The notes beneath the pieces are model-generated. The model was not told where the DNA came from. It worked only from the letters and a program-made list of their open reading frames with translations, and searched no databases. Below, in pieces: positions 8,771-15,769 of a stretch of DNA of 51,933 nt. Source of the DNA: QYQL01 sp041674265 (GTDB taxonomy: Bacteria; Verrucomicrobiota; Verrucomicrobiia; Chthoniobacterales; Terrimicrobiaceae); assembly GCA_041674265.1 (NCBI GenBank), contig JBAYWC010000005.1, forward strand, positions 1-51,933, in the 5' to 3' direction. Numbering within the stretch: the stretch's first letter is position 1; each line of letters begins with the position of its first letter. Both the position numbers and the translations under genes were made by a program.

Positions 8771-8843
8771 CAGGATGACAGGATTATCAGGAAAGAGTTA
8801 TGGAGGTTTCCGTCTGCCTCAAATAATCTCTCTGCACTTCGCT
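8745..8843. repeat. Long inverted repeat, copy A (uninterrupted)
   Basis: Starting in the end of trmD at GGATCC, this about 100-bp sequence returns in reverse orientation at 11445-11720. The shared parts include GCGATCAAAGAATTTTTGAC, then GGATTATCAGGAAAGAGTTA, then the stretch to CTCTGCAC and the GC-rich end. Just to the right (8844-8893) are AATCCTGCC and AATCCTGTC boxes complementary to the ACAGGAT boxes at 8770-8785, so copy A can also fold by itself. It contains the unoccupied target site of the MITE found in copy B. Confidence 0.8.
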
Positions 8844-9032
8844 GCAAGTTCCTTCCCGTGAATCCTGCCAATCTTGTGAATCCTGTCTAAAACCTGTTTT
8901 CAGGTTCAGCGAAGTTGTAGGACATACCGCCGGTCGGCGCGCGCCCGCGGCTCCTCGTGTTTCGCAAGCCCCGTTTTTCTGGCTGAAAAGAAGGGCGCGA
9001 CCCCAGCAACTTCTTCCGATTTCCCCTTTGTG

Positions 9033-9236
9033 CTATCGCTCGCTTTTCGGAGGGAAAAATTTCGGGGCGTCCGGGTTGATCGTGATCGGGGTCCGGGCTT
9101 CTTTGTCCTGAAGCGCCTGCTTCCGGGCCTGCTGTTCATTGTCGCCAGGAACGGTCTGGGAGGCCGGGTGTTGCTCGCAGCCGGATCCGGCGAGGATGGC
9201 GGCGAGGGCCAGGAAGGACAGGAGGTTTTTTATCAT
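9033..9236 (-). CDS. Small lipoprotein
   Basis: This is a 67-residue protein with a lipoprotein signal: MIKNLLSFLALAAILAGSGC, lipobox AGSG-C with Cys at residue 20. The mature part is short, charged and Gln-rich (NEQQARKQALQDKE) and ends PKFFPPKSER. The ATG overlaps the khpA stop (ATGA), so it is translated from the ffh-side operon. No family recognised; it may be membrane-anchored in the periplasm. Confidence 0.7.
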   Translation of the reverse strand: MIKNLLSFLALAAILAGSGCEQHPASQTVPGDNEQQARKQALQDKEARTPITINPDAPKFFPPKSER

Positions 9237-9463
9237 TCGACAATCTCCAAGGAGGCTTTGGTGCCGCGCTTGTGGGCGGCGGCATTCAGGAGAGTGCGAA
9301 GGGATTGGATGGTGTTTCCGCCTTTGCCGATGATTTTGGGAAGGTCGGTTTTCCTCATCGCCACGTGGAAGATTGTGCGCTCCGGCGTCTCGGTTTTTGT
9401 GAAGACCACCTCTTCGGGAAATTCCACGAGGTTGCAGATCACATAACGCAGAAACTCTTCCAT
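9233..9463 (-). CDS. khpA: KH-domain RNA-binding protein
   Basis: This 76-residue protein is nearly all one type II KH domain: KTDLPKIIGKGGNTIQSLRT carries the GxxG loop (GKGG). It matches the KhpA/YlqC family, normally encoded directly after rpsP, as here (12 bp gap). In other bacteria the partner KhpB helps it bind many RNAs. The stop overlaps the start of the lipoprotein gene. Confidence 0.92.
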   Translation of the reverse strand: MEEFLRYVICNLVEFPEEVVFTKTETPERTIFHVAMRKTDLPKIIGKGGNTIQSLRTLLNAAAHKRGTKASLEIVE

Positions 9464-9475
9464 GCCGGAATCCGA

Positions 9476-9727
9476 TCAGGCTGCGGTTTTTTTGCGGGCT
9501 TTTGTCATGATGCTGCCGACCGTCTGGGACGGACGGGCCCCGACACCGACCCAATAGTCGGCGCGTTCGAGTTGGATGGAAAAATTTTCCCCCTCTTTCC
9601 TCGGATCATACGTGCCGATGATTTCGATGAATTTGCCATCGCGCGCCCGGCGTTGGTCGGCGACGACGATCTTGTAATAGGGACTGTTCTTGGCGCCTTC
9701 GCGGCGGAGTCGGATTGCTACGGCCAT
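9476..9727 (-). CDS. rpsP: 30S ribosomal protein S16
   Basis: MAVAIRLRREGAKNSPYYKI, then RRARDGKFIEIIGTYDP, is the diagnostic S16 start. Length 83 fits. It binds 16S rRNA in the body of the small subunit. It lies between ffh (72 bp upstream) and khpA (12 bp downstream). Confidence 0.97.
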   Translation of the reverse strand: MAVAIRLRREGAKNSPYYKIVVADQRRARDGKFIEIIGTYDPRKEGENFSIQLERADYWVGVGARPSQTVGSIMTKARKKTAA

Positions 9728-9737
9728 GGAATAAAGT

Positions 9738-9774
9738 TTTCGGTTTTCAGTGTTCAGTTTTCAGTTGAGGGAGT
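9738..9774. repeat. Short TTTTCAGT tandem motif
   Basis: The ffh-rpsP spacer contains TTTTCGGTTTTCAGTGTTCA and a further TTTTCAGTTGAG, that is, three or four degenerate copies of TTTTCAGT/GTTCAGT. Such runs are frequent intergenic repeats in environmental Verrucomicrobiota and Planctomycetota genomes (general knowledge). No function is evident. Confidence 0.5.
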
Positions 9775-9799
9775 GCCCTCCCCAGGATCGACTTCTGCC

Positions 9800-11140
9800 T
9801 CAGAGTCCCCCGGGGACCTGCAGGCCGAAATTTTTCCCGGCACGGGACATCAATTTTTTCATCTGCCCCGTTTTTTTCATCATCTTGCGCATCTGGGAGA
9901 AGCGCAGGAGAAGATTGTTCACCTCGGTGACGGTCGTGCCGCTGCCCCGGGCGACCCGCTGGCGGCGGCGCGCGTTCAGGATGTCCGGTCGCGCCCGCTC
10001 CTGCGGCGTCATGGAAAGGACAATCGCTTCCACCCGCTTCAGTTGCTTCTCGTCAATCGAGGAATCTTTCAGCTTATCCATTCCGGGGATCATGCCAAGG
10101 ATATTTTCGAGGGGACCCATGCGCTTGAGCATTTTGAACTGCTGGAGGAAGTCCTCCAGATCGAAGCTGGCCGTGCGGAGCTTTTGTTCCATCCGGAGGG
10201 CATCCGCCTCGTTGATGGCCTCGGCGGCTTTTTCGACGAGGCCGACGACATCCCCCATGCCGAGGATGCGTCCGGCAAGCCGGTCCGGGTGGAAGGGTTC
10301 GAACTGGCCCAGTTTTTCCCCGACGCCGGCGAATTTGATCGGGCGGCCGGTGACCGCCCGCAGCGAGAGGGCGGCACCGCCCCGGGCGTCGCCGTCGAGC
10401 TTGGTGAGGACGATCCCGGTGAGGCCGAGTGCCGAGTGGAAGTGCTCGGCCACGCTGACCGCCTGCTGGCCGGTGGCGGCGTCGCACACGAGCAAGATCT
10501 CCTGCGGCTGGAGGAAATCGCGGAGCCGCTGGAGTTCCCTGACCAGCGTCTCATCGATTTCCTGGCGTCCGGCGGTATCGAAGATCTGGACGTTTCCGCC
10601 GGTTTGTTCGCACCAGGTCAAAGCTTGCTTCGAGGAGCGAAGGACATCTGTTTCCTCGGCTTCCGGACGGAAGACCGGCACGGAGACCTGTTCGCCGAGG
10701 ACGGCGAGTTGTTCGATGGCGGCCGGTCGGTAAAGATCGGCAGCGATGAGAAGGGGGGAGCGGCCCTGGGACTTCAGCCAGCGGGCGAGTTTTGCCGACG
10801 AGGTGGTCTTTCCGGCACCATTGAGGCCGACCATGAGGATCCTGGCGGGCTTGTCGAGGTTGAGGGGAGACGCATCGCCGCCAAGGAGGGCGCAGAGTTC
10901 CTCATGGAAGATTTTGACGATCTGCTGTCCGGGCGTGACGCTGCGGAGGACTTCCTCGCCAAGGGCCTTTTCCTTGACCCGCGCGATGAAGTCTTTCGCG
11001 ACCTGAAAATGCACATCCGCATCCAGCAAGGCCATGCGCACTCCGCGCAGGGAGTCGGTCACGTTGGCCTCGCTGATTTTTCCGTGACCGCGAAGATCTT
11101 TGAAAACGTCCTGAAGTTTGTCTGAAAGCCGGCTGAACAT
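9800..11140 (-). CDS. ffh: Signal recognition particle GTPase Ffh
   Basis: Ffh is the protein part of SRP; it binds signal peptides and 4.5S RNA and targets inner-membrane proteins to FtsY. The N domain occupies residues 1-90. The G domain shows GLNGAGKTT, DTAGRQ and TKLDGDARGG. The M domain begins near 325 (MLKRMGPLENILGMIPG) with the RNA-binding segment PDILNARRRQRVARGSGT. Length 446 is complete. First gene of the minus-strand operon ffh-rpsP-khpA-lipoprotein. Confidence 0.97.
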   Translation of the reverse strand: MFSRLSDKLQDVFKDLRGHGKISEANVTDSLRGVRMALLDADVHFQVAKDFIARVKEKALGEEVLRSVTPGQQIVKIFHEELCALLGGDASPLNLDKPARILMVGLNGAGKTTSSAKLARWLKSQGRSPLLIAADLYRPAAIEQLAVLGEQVSVPVFRPEAEETDVLRSSKQALTWCEQTGGNVQIFDTAGRQEIDETLVRELQRLRDFLQPQEILLVCDAATGQQAVSVAEHFHSALGLTGIVLTKLDGDARGGAALSLRAVTGRPIKFAGVGEKLGQFEPFHPDRLAGRILGMGDVVGLVEKAAEAINEADALRMEQKLRTASFDLEDFLQQFKMLKRMGPLENILGMIPGMDKLKDSSIDEKQLKRVEAIVLSMTPQERARPDILNARRRQRVARGSGTTVTEVNNLLLRFSQMRKMMKKTGQMKKLMSRAGKNFGLQVPGGL

Positions 11141-11444
11141 TGGGGGACGAATCTACGCGTCCGGGCGCGGATGGAAAGGGCTTTTCGTCGTCGGTTTTCG
11201 CGAAGGGTGCATCACGGGAAAGTTCCCCTGATAGGGCGGGACGTCCCGGCCCGCCGCGAAGGGTCTTTCCGGACAGCCCAGAGGTCTGTCCCTCGTGTGC
11301 CCGGCATGGGCATGAACGAGTCAGGAAGAAAACCCCATAAACAATGACAGCCGCCTTGTTCGACCGCCGGATGCAGAAAACCGCACGTCCGATGGTGTGG
11401 GAACCCTGGCGGGCTACCCCGGAAAAATCCCGTCAGGCCACCCG
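11141..11444. other. Upstream region of ffh, no gene seen
   Basis: About 300 bp with no supported ORF. It should contain the ffh operon promoter but I could not pick out convincing -35/-10 boxes. The DNA is GC-rich with scattered short inverted pieces, and it leads into repeat copy B. Confidence 0.4.
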
Positions 11445-11720
11445 CCGCGAGGTGCAGAGGGATCATTTGAGGCAGACGGAAACCTCCATAACTCTTTCCT
11501 GATAATCCCAAAAGCAGCGTTTTCTGTAACGGAACACGGAACGTGTTTCGTAAACATGGTTTGGGGATAATCCTGTCAAAAATTCTTAAGGGCTGTCCAT
11601 CTGAGTGCGGCAGCCCCTGCCAGTTGTGTTTCCCGATTCTCTTCCTGGCTGAGACATCACTTCATCTTGATTCTGCCGCACTCAGATGGACAGCCCTTAA
11701 ATTCTTTGATCGCTGGATCC
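11445..11720. repeat. Long inverted repeat, copy B (twice interrupted)
   Basis: This is the reverse complement of copy A at 8745-8843. From right to left it contains GGATCC-AGCGATCAAAG, then a 113-bp MITE with its target duplication, then the AATTTTTGACAGG part. Next comes a second insertion of about 60 bp (11514-11574, bounded by GGGATTATC and GATAATCC) containing GGAACACGGAACGTGTTTC. Last is the conserved GATTATCAGGAAAGAGTTAT to CCTCTGCAC block. The pair encloses ffh-rpsP-khpA-lipoprotein. Confidence 0.75.
11587..11699. mobile_element. MITE-like element with 27-bp perfect terminal inverted repeats and a 6-bp target duplication
   Basis: Positions 11587-11613 (TAAGGGCTGTCCATC onward, ending GCGGCAG) and 11673-11699 are exact reverse complements. 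They enclose 59 bp without coding capacity. AATTCT occurs directly on both sides (11581-11586 and 11700-11705). Removing the element plus one AATTCT gives a sequence identical to the uninterrupted site in repeat copy A (GCGATCAAAGAATTTTTGAC in reverse), which proves insertion. Family and source of transposase are unknown. Confidence 0.85.
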
Positions 11721-11755
11721 AGGTTAAGTGAACAGCATGGGGGCAACCGGGTTCC

Positions 11756-11926
11756 CTACAAACCGTCTTTCTGGCCGGAAATTTTTTTGAGCAACCCGCG
11801 GCACCATCCGGGGTGGGCCGGTTCGGACGGTTCCTCACGGATGACCGGAAAATCCCTGCGTTCGGCCCATGCCCAGAGGTCCTCGCCGGTTTCCTTCGTC
11901 TTTCTCCTGCGCGCGGTCGTTTTCAT
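11756..11926 (-). CDS. Small basic conserved-looking protein downstream of lexA
   Basis: This is a 56-residue frame from the ATG at 11926, starting MKTTARRRKTKETGEDLWAW and ending LLKKISGQKDGL. The N-terminus is strongly basic, followed by a Trp-containing acidic stretch (WAWAERRDFPVIREEPSEP). It begins 1 bp after the lexA stop, so it is probably translated with lexA and would then be under LexA control. No family recognised. The tight spacing and normal codon use argue for a real gene. Confidence 0.55.
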   Translation of the reverse strand: MKTTARRRKTKETGEDLWAWAERRDFPVIREEPSEPAHPGWCRGLLKKISGQKDGL

Positions 11927-11927
11927 T

Positions 11928-12539
11928 TTAATTTTGATGGTTGATGCGGATCAGGGCGCGGAAGACGCCCTGGATCACGAGTTCGTGTGCGGGAATGAGG
12001 TCCGGATATTTCGGATTCTCCGCCCGGAGGAAGGGTCGGTCGTTTTGGACGAGATATCGTTTGAGCGTTGACTCTCCATCGATGAGCGCGGCGACGATGT
12101 CCCGGTGGCGGGGCTCGGCGAGTTCGAGAATGACGATGTCCCGGTCGAGGATGCCGCCATCGATCATGGAATCTCCCCGCACTTCCAGGGCGAACGGGCG
12201 CGAGTTTTTGGGAAGGCGGAGGCTGTCGGCATCGACGGTGAGGAAACGGTCCGATTGCTCGACCGCATCGACAGGCAGGCCGGCCGGGATGGCTCCAAGC
12301 AGGGGGATGTTCAGCCAGCGCGGAGTAGGCGCGTCGTTGAGGATCATGGACCGGGCGCGTCCGCCAGCCCGGTTCAAAAACCCCTTTCTTTCAAGCGCCA
12401 TGATGTGACGGGTTGCGGCGAACGGGCTCGAAAACCCAAATCGCTGCTGGATCTCGCGCACGGTGGGCATCGCAAAGCCCTCCGTCCTCCGTTCCCGGAT
12501 ATACTCCAGAACCGCCGATTGCTTGTCAGTGAGAGGCAT
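11928..12539 (-). CDS. lexA: LexA repressor (SOS regulator, self-cleaving)
   Basis: From the ATG at 12539 (MPLTDKQSAVLEYI, a canonical LexA start) the protein has 203 residues. The winged HTH covers PTVREIQQRFGFSSPFAATR. The cleavage site is Ala-Gly in LGAIPAGLPV. The catalytic Ser is in EVRGDSMIDGG and the Lys in GESTLKRYL. Upstream in-frame starts (ATG 12548, TTG 12575) exist but would place the operator inside the gene. RecA-driven self-cleavage and derepression are expected. Confidence 0.94.
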   Translation of the reverse strand: MPLTDKQSAVLEYIRERRTEGFAMPTVREIQQRFGFSSPFAATRHIMALERKGFLNRAGGRARSMILNDAPTPRWLNIPLLGAIPAGLPVDAVEQSDRFLTVDADSLRLPKNSRPFALEVRGDSMIDGGILDRDIVILELAEPRHRDIVAALIDGESTLKRYLVQNDRPFLRAENPKYPDLIPAHELVIQGVFRALIRINHQN

Positions 12540-12557
12540 AGTGTCCATATGAACACT
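12540..12557 (-). promoter_or_regulatory. Probable LexA operator at the lexA start
   Basis: AGTGTTCATATGGACACT is a near-perfect 18-bp palindrome (one mismatched pair). It contains TGTTC-N4-GGACA, one base from the TGTTC-N4-GAACA motif reported for Verrucomicrobia LexA. It abuts the ATG at 12539. A TTGACG lies at 12570-12575, 17 bp upstream of a weak -10-like TCATAT inside the palindrome. Binding would therefore block the promoter (autoregulation). Confidence 0.65.
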
Positions 12558-12590
12558 TGCGCGTGCCGGCGTCAACCGAATTTTCGAAGA

Positions 12591-13415
12591 TTACTTGCGG
12601 GCGCCGTAAGCGTTGTTGCGATCCACGACGAAAAGATCCGCCCCGCGGCGCTGGAGAACGAATGTGTTGTTGTCCCCGAATTTCGTCCAGGGACCAGGGG
12701 GGACATCCCGCGCTTCCACAAATTTCCAATCCGTCACATCCTTGCTGCCCATGCCCAGATAGTCGCGCACGGCGGGCGAAACGTCGAGGCCGGCACCCTG
12801 GTTGAGGTTCGGGAGGGGCCTTGCATTGGCAAAAACATACTGCCAGTGGTCGGTCCGGAACGGCCCGCAGTCTTCCCACTGGGCGTAGGCGATGCGGTTC
12901 CGGAAGCGGATGGCCAGCCATCTTCCCTTGCAAACCGATTTTCCCGGACGCTCGAAGGCCTGTTTGAACCAGGGAATGGCTTTGCGCGACTCCGGTTTCG
13001 TCGTTCCGCGCGTCACATCGTTGTAGGGCAGCGCGACATAGAACGGATTTTGCCGGGGGATGAACCCCTTGGGAACGAAGTTTTTCCGCGAGGCGGGGTC
13101 CGGGTTGTCGTAGCCGCCGTAATTCGCCGCCCACCTGGCATCCCAGGAACTCTTGTAATTCGGGACGGGATTGCGGGGGGTCGGCCTTTCTCCCACCCAG
13201 AAGACCGTCGTCACGATATTCGTCTTCCAGGGAAAGCGGTTGAAACCGGACCGAAAATTCGTGGGGGCGACAACCTGGGGCTCGACCTTGAGAATGGCAT
13301 TTTCCCTCAACACCATCGCATATTTTTGAAAATCTGGACCGCTGGCACCCCGGACGCAAAGAGGCATCAAGGCCAACCCCGCCAGAATTGTGACTGTCAA
13401 TCGTCGTTTCGTCAT
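12591..13415 (-). CDS. Secreted protein with a double-psi-barrel-like C-terminus
   Basis: This is a 274-residue protein with a signal peptide (MTKRRLTVTILAGLALMPLC, cleavage near VRGASG). The middle reads FYVALPYND and the C-terminal third CKGRWLAIRF, AYAQWEDCGPF, LDVSPAVRDYLG. The W-DCGP and D-S-A-LG spacing recalls double-psi beta-barrel (RlpA/expansin-like) domains, with a possible disulfide between the two Cys. I recognise it only as a conserved-type secreted protein; the enzymatic role is unknown. It lies upstream of lexA on the same strand. Confidence 0.65.
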   Translation of the reverse strand: MTKRRLTVTILAGLALMPLCVRGASGPDFQKYAMVLRENAILKVEPQVVAPTNFRSGFNRFPWKTNIVTTVFWVGERPTPRNPVPNYKSSWDARWAANYGGYDNPDPASRKNFVPKGFIPRQNPFYVALPYNDVTRGTTKPESRKAIPWFKQAFERPGKSVCKGRWLAIRFRNRIAYAQWEDCGPFRTDHWQYVFANARPLPNLNQGAGLDVSPAVRDYLGMGSKDVTDWKFVEARDVPPGPWTKFGDNNTFVLQRRGADLFVVDRNNAYGARK

Positions 13416-13577
13416 GCGCTGGAAGGGGTATTATCCACCCAAAGACACCCCCCGGCAAATGAAAAAACCCATGAATTTCCTCATTGCAACGCGGGCGGAT
13501 CTGAAGGAACCTGTGCCGTTTTCCGTCCGGCTGCGCCCCGGGCGAACCTGAAGAGGACCATTTCGAACCAAGTTTTC

Positions 13578-14654
13578 ATGAGCGAAACCAAAGATGAGCC
13601 GGCGGACTATGCGGGGGCGGAGATCAACGCAGCCCTTGGAGCCGATGAAAAAATCCGCTTTCTCGCGGAGATGTTGCGGATACGCCGATTCGAGCAGACA
13701 GCCCTGAAGTATTACAACCAGGGCAAGATGGGGGGCTTCCTCCACCTCTACATCGGCCAGGAAGCGGTCGCTTTGGGAACGGTCTCGTTGATGGGAAAGA
13801 ACGACCATGTGATCACGGCCTACCGGGATCACGGTCACGCGTTGGCGGTGGGCATGGACATGAAATCCTGCATGGCGGAACTTCTCGGCAAGGCGACCGG
13901 GTGCTCGCGTGGCAAGGGCGGCTCGATGCATTTCTTCGCGCCGGAGAGAAATTACTGGGGAGGGCACGGGATTGTTGCCGGCCAGACTCCTCTGGGCCTC
14001 GGCCTCGCGTATGCCTTGAAGTATCAGGGCCTCAAAGGTTGCTGCCTCTGCTTTCTGGGCGACGGGGCTGTCAACCAGGGCTCTTACCACGAGTCGCTCA
14101 ACCTGGCCGCCCTCTGGAAGCTTCCGGTGATATATGTCATCGAAAACAACCAGTATTCGATGGGAACGAGCATGGAACGGTCTTCGGCGATCAAAAACTG
14201 CCTCGCCGAGCGGGCGGAGGGATATGGGATCGCCTGGGATGCCGCCAATGGGGAAGATTTTTACGAAGTTCGCGCCAAGACATGGAACGCCATCCGGCGG
14301 GCCCGGGACGAATCGCTTCCCTTTGTCCTGGAAGTCGACACCTACCGCTACTACGGCCACTCGGTGGCGGATGCGAATGCAAAAAAATACCGCAGCGCGG
14401 ATGAGATCGAGCGCTACAAAACCCATCACGACCCGATCCGTCTCTGGCGCAAGCGCCTCGTCGGGGAAAAGGTCCTCACCGAGGAAGCCGCCGATGAACT
14501 CGACGCCACCGTCAAGCAGGAAGTCGCCGAGGCCGCCCAGTTTGCCCTCGAGAGCGAAGACCCCGCTCCGGAAAGCCTCTTCGAGGACGTGTATTGGGAG
14601 GTGGACGAACAAACCGGGGCCGGCCCAAGCGGCCGCCATTTCTTTGGAGATTGA
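13578..14654 (+). CDS. pdhA: Pyruvate dehydrogenase E1 component, alpha subunit
   Basis: This is the thiamine-diphosphate subunit that decarboxylates pyruvate and acetylates the E2 lipoyl group. The ThDP motif is GDGAVNQGSYHESLN. Family signatures include GFLHLYIGQEAVA, RGKGGSMHFF and YRYYGHSVADA. Length from the ATG at 13578 is 358, as expected for the heterotetrameric E1. A longer upstream frame has no similarity. First gene of pdhA-pdhB-pdhC; no E3 (lpd) gene is in the window. Confidence 0.95.
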   Translation: MSETKDEPADYAGAEINAALGADEKIRFLAEMLRIRRFEQTALKYYNQGKMGGFLHLYIGQEAVALGTVSLMGKNDHVITAYRDHGHALAVGMDMKSCMAELLGKATGCSRGKGGSMHFFAPERNYWGGHGIVAGQTPLGLGLAYALKYQGLKGCCLCFLGDGAVNQGSYHESLNLAALWKLPVIYVIENNQYSMGTSMERSSAIKNCLAERAEGYGIAWDAANGEDFYEVRAKTWNAIRRARDESLPFVLEVDTYRYYGHSVADANAKKYRSADEIERYKTHHDPIRLWRKRLVGEKVLTEEAADELDATVKQEVAEAAQFALESEDPAPESLFEDVYWEVDEQTGAGPSGRHFFGD

Positions 14655-14771
14655 AGAAAAGATGAAACCGGAAATCAGAAACCGGAAATGGGCCGCACGG
14701 CGGCCCCGTGTCGCGCTCCGCGCGGGATTCCTTCCATTCCAAATTCCCAATTCCACATTTCGCATTTTCTT

Positions 14772-15743
14772 ATGCTGACCACCTACCGCACCGCGCTGAA
14801 CCAGGCCCTCGCCGAGGAGATCCTCCGCGACGAGAACGTCGTCATCATCGGCGAGGAAGTCGCCCAATACAACGGGGCCTACAAGGTCACCGAGGGGCTT
14901 TGGGAACGCTTCGGCGACAAGCGCGTGGTGGATGCGCCGATCAGCGAAGCGGGCTTTATCGGGATGGGCATCGGCGCCTCGATGCTCGGCATCCGCCCGG
15001 TCATGGAACTCATGTTCTGGAGTTTCGCCTACGTGGCCTGGGACCAGATCATCAACAACGCGGGACAGGTCCGCTATATGAGCGGCGGACTCATCAACTG
15101 CCCGATCGTCATCCGCGGACCGGCGAACGGAGGCACGAATGTCGGGGCCACCCACTCGCACACGCCGGAAAACTTCATCGCCAACACGCCCGGCCTGAAG
15201 GTCGTCTGTCCGGCCACCGCCTACGACGCGAAAGGTCTCCTGAAGGCGGCCATTCGCGACAACGATCCCGTTTGCTTCATGGAAAACACCCTCCTCTACG
15301 GCGAGACATGGGAGGTTCCCGAAGAGGAATATGTGATCCCGCTCGGTGTGGCGGACATCAAGCGCGAGGGCCCGGACATTTCGCTCATCGCACACGGGCG
15401 GGCCGTCCTCACCGCCCTCAAGGCCGCGGAAATTCTCGAAGCCGAACACGGCATCCGGGCCGAAGTCCTCGATTTGAGATCGATCCGTCCGCTCGACGAG
15501 GAAGCCATTCTCGACTCCGTCCGGAAAACCCACCGGGCGGTGCTGGTGGATGAGAACAAGCCGTTCTGCGGGGTCTCCGCCCAGATTGCGGCCACGATCC
15601 AGGAGCAGGCGTTCGACGAACTGGACGCCCCCGTGCAGCGGGTCTGTTCCCTTGATGCGCCCTCGGTCTATTCGCCCGCCCTCGAACCCATCCAGCTGCC
15701 CACTCCGGAGCGGGTTGTGACAAAAGCGCTGGATATTTGCTGA
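14772..15743 (+). CDS. pdhB: Pyruvate dehydrogenase E1 component, beta subunit
   Basis: MLTTYRTALNQALAEEILRD from the ATG at 14772 gives 323 residues. VVIIGEEVAQYNGAYKVTEG and RVVDAPISEAGFIGMGIGAS are E1-beta signatures, and GGTNVGATHSHTPE and LLVDENK-type C-terminal elements are present. The 117-bp gap from pdhA holds repeat-like GGAAATCAGAAACCGG and CCAAATTCCCAATTCC motifs and no gene. Forms the alpha2beta2 E1. Confidence 0.95.
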   Translation: MLTTYRTALNQALAEEILRDENVVIIGEEVAQYNGAYKVTEGLWERFGDKRVVDAPISEAGFIGMGIGASMLGIRPVMELMFWSFAYVAWDQIINNAGQVRYMSGGLINCPIVIRGPANGGTNVGATHSHTPENFIANTPGLKVVCPATAYDAKGLLKAAIRDNDPVCFMENTLLYGETWEVPEEEYVIPLGVADIKREGPDISLIAHGRAVLTALKAAEILEAEHGIRAEVLDLRSIRPLDEEAILDSVRKTHRAVLVDENKPFCGVSAQIAATIQEQAFDELDAPVQRVCSLDAPSVYSPALEPIQLPTPERVVTKALDIC

Positions 15744-15769
15744 GCAAACTTCACCATCCCCTATTCACT

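Noticed and set aside
9272..11125. Plus-strand open frame of 617 codons opposite rpsP and ffh
   Set aside because: Shadow of ffh and rpsP; no recognisable sequence.
13431..15533. Minus-strand open frame of 700 codons opposite pdhA and pdhB
   Set aside because: Shadow frame caused by GC-rich third positions in the pdh genes.
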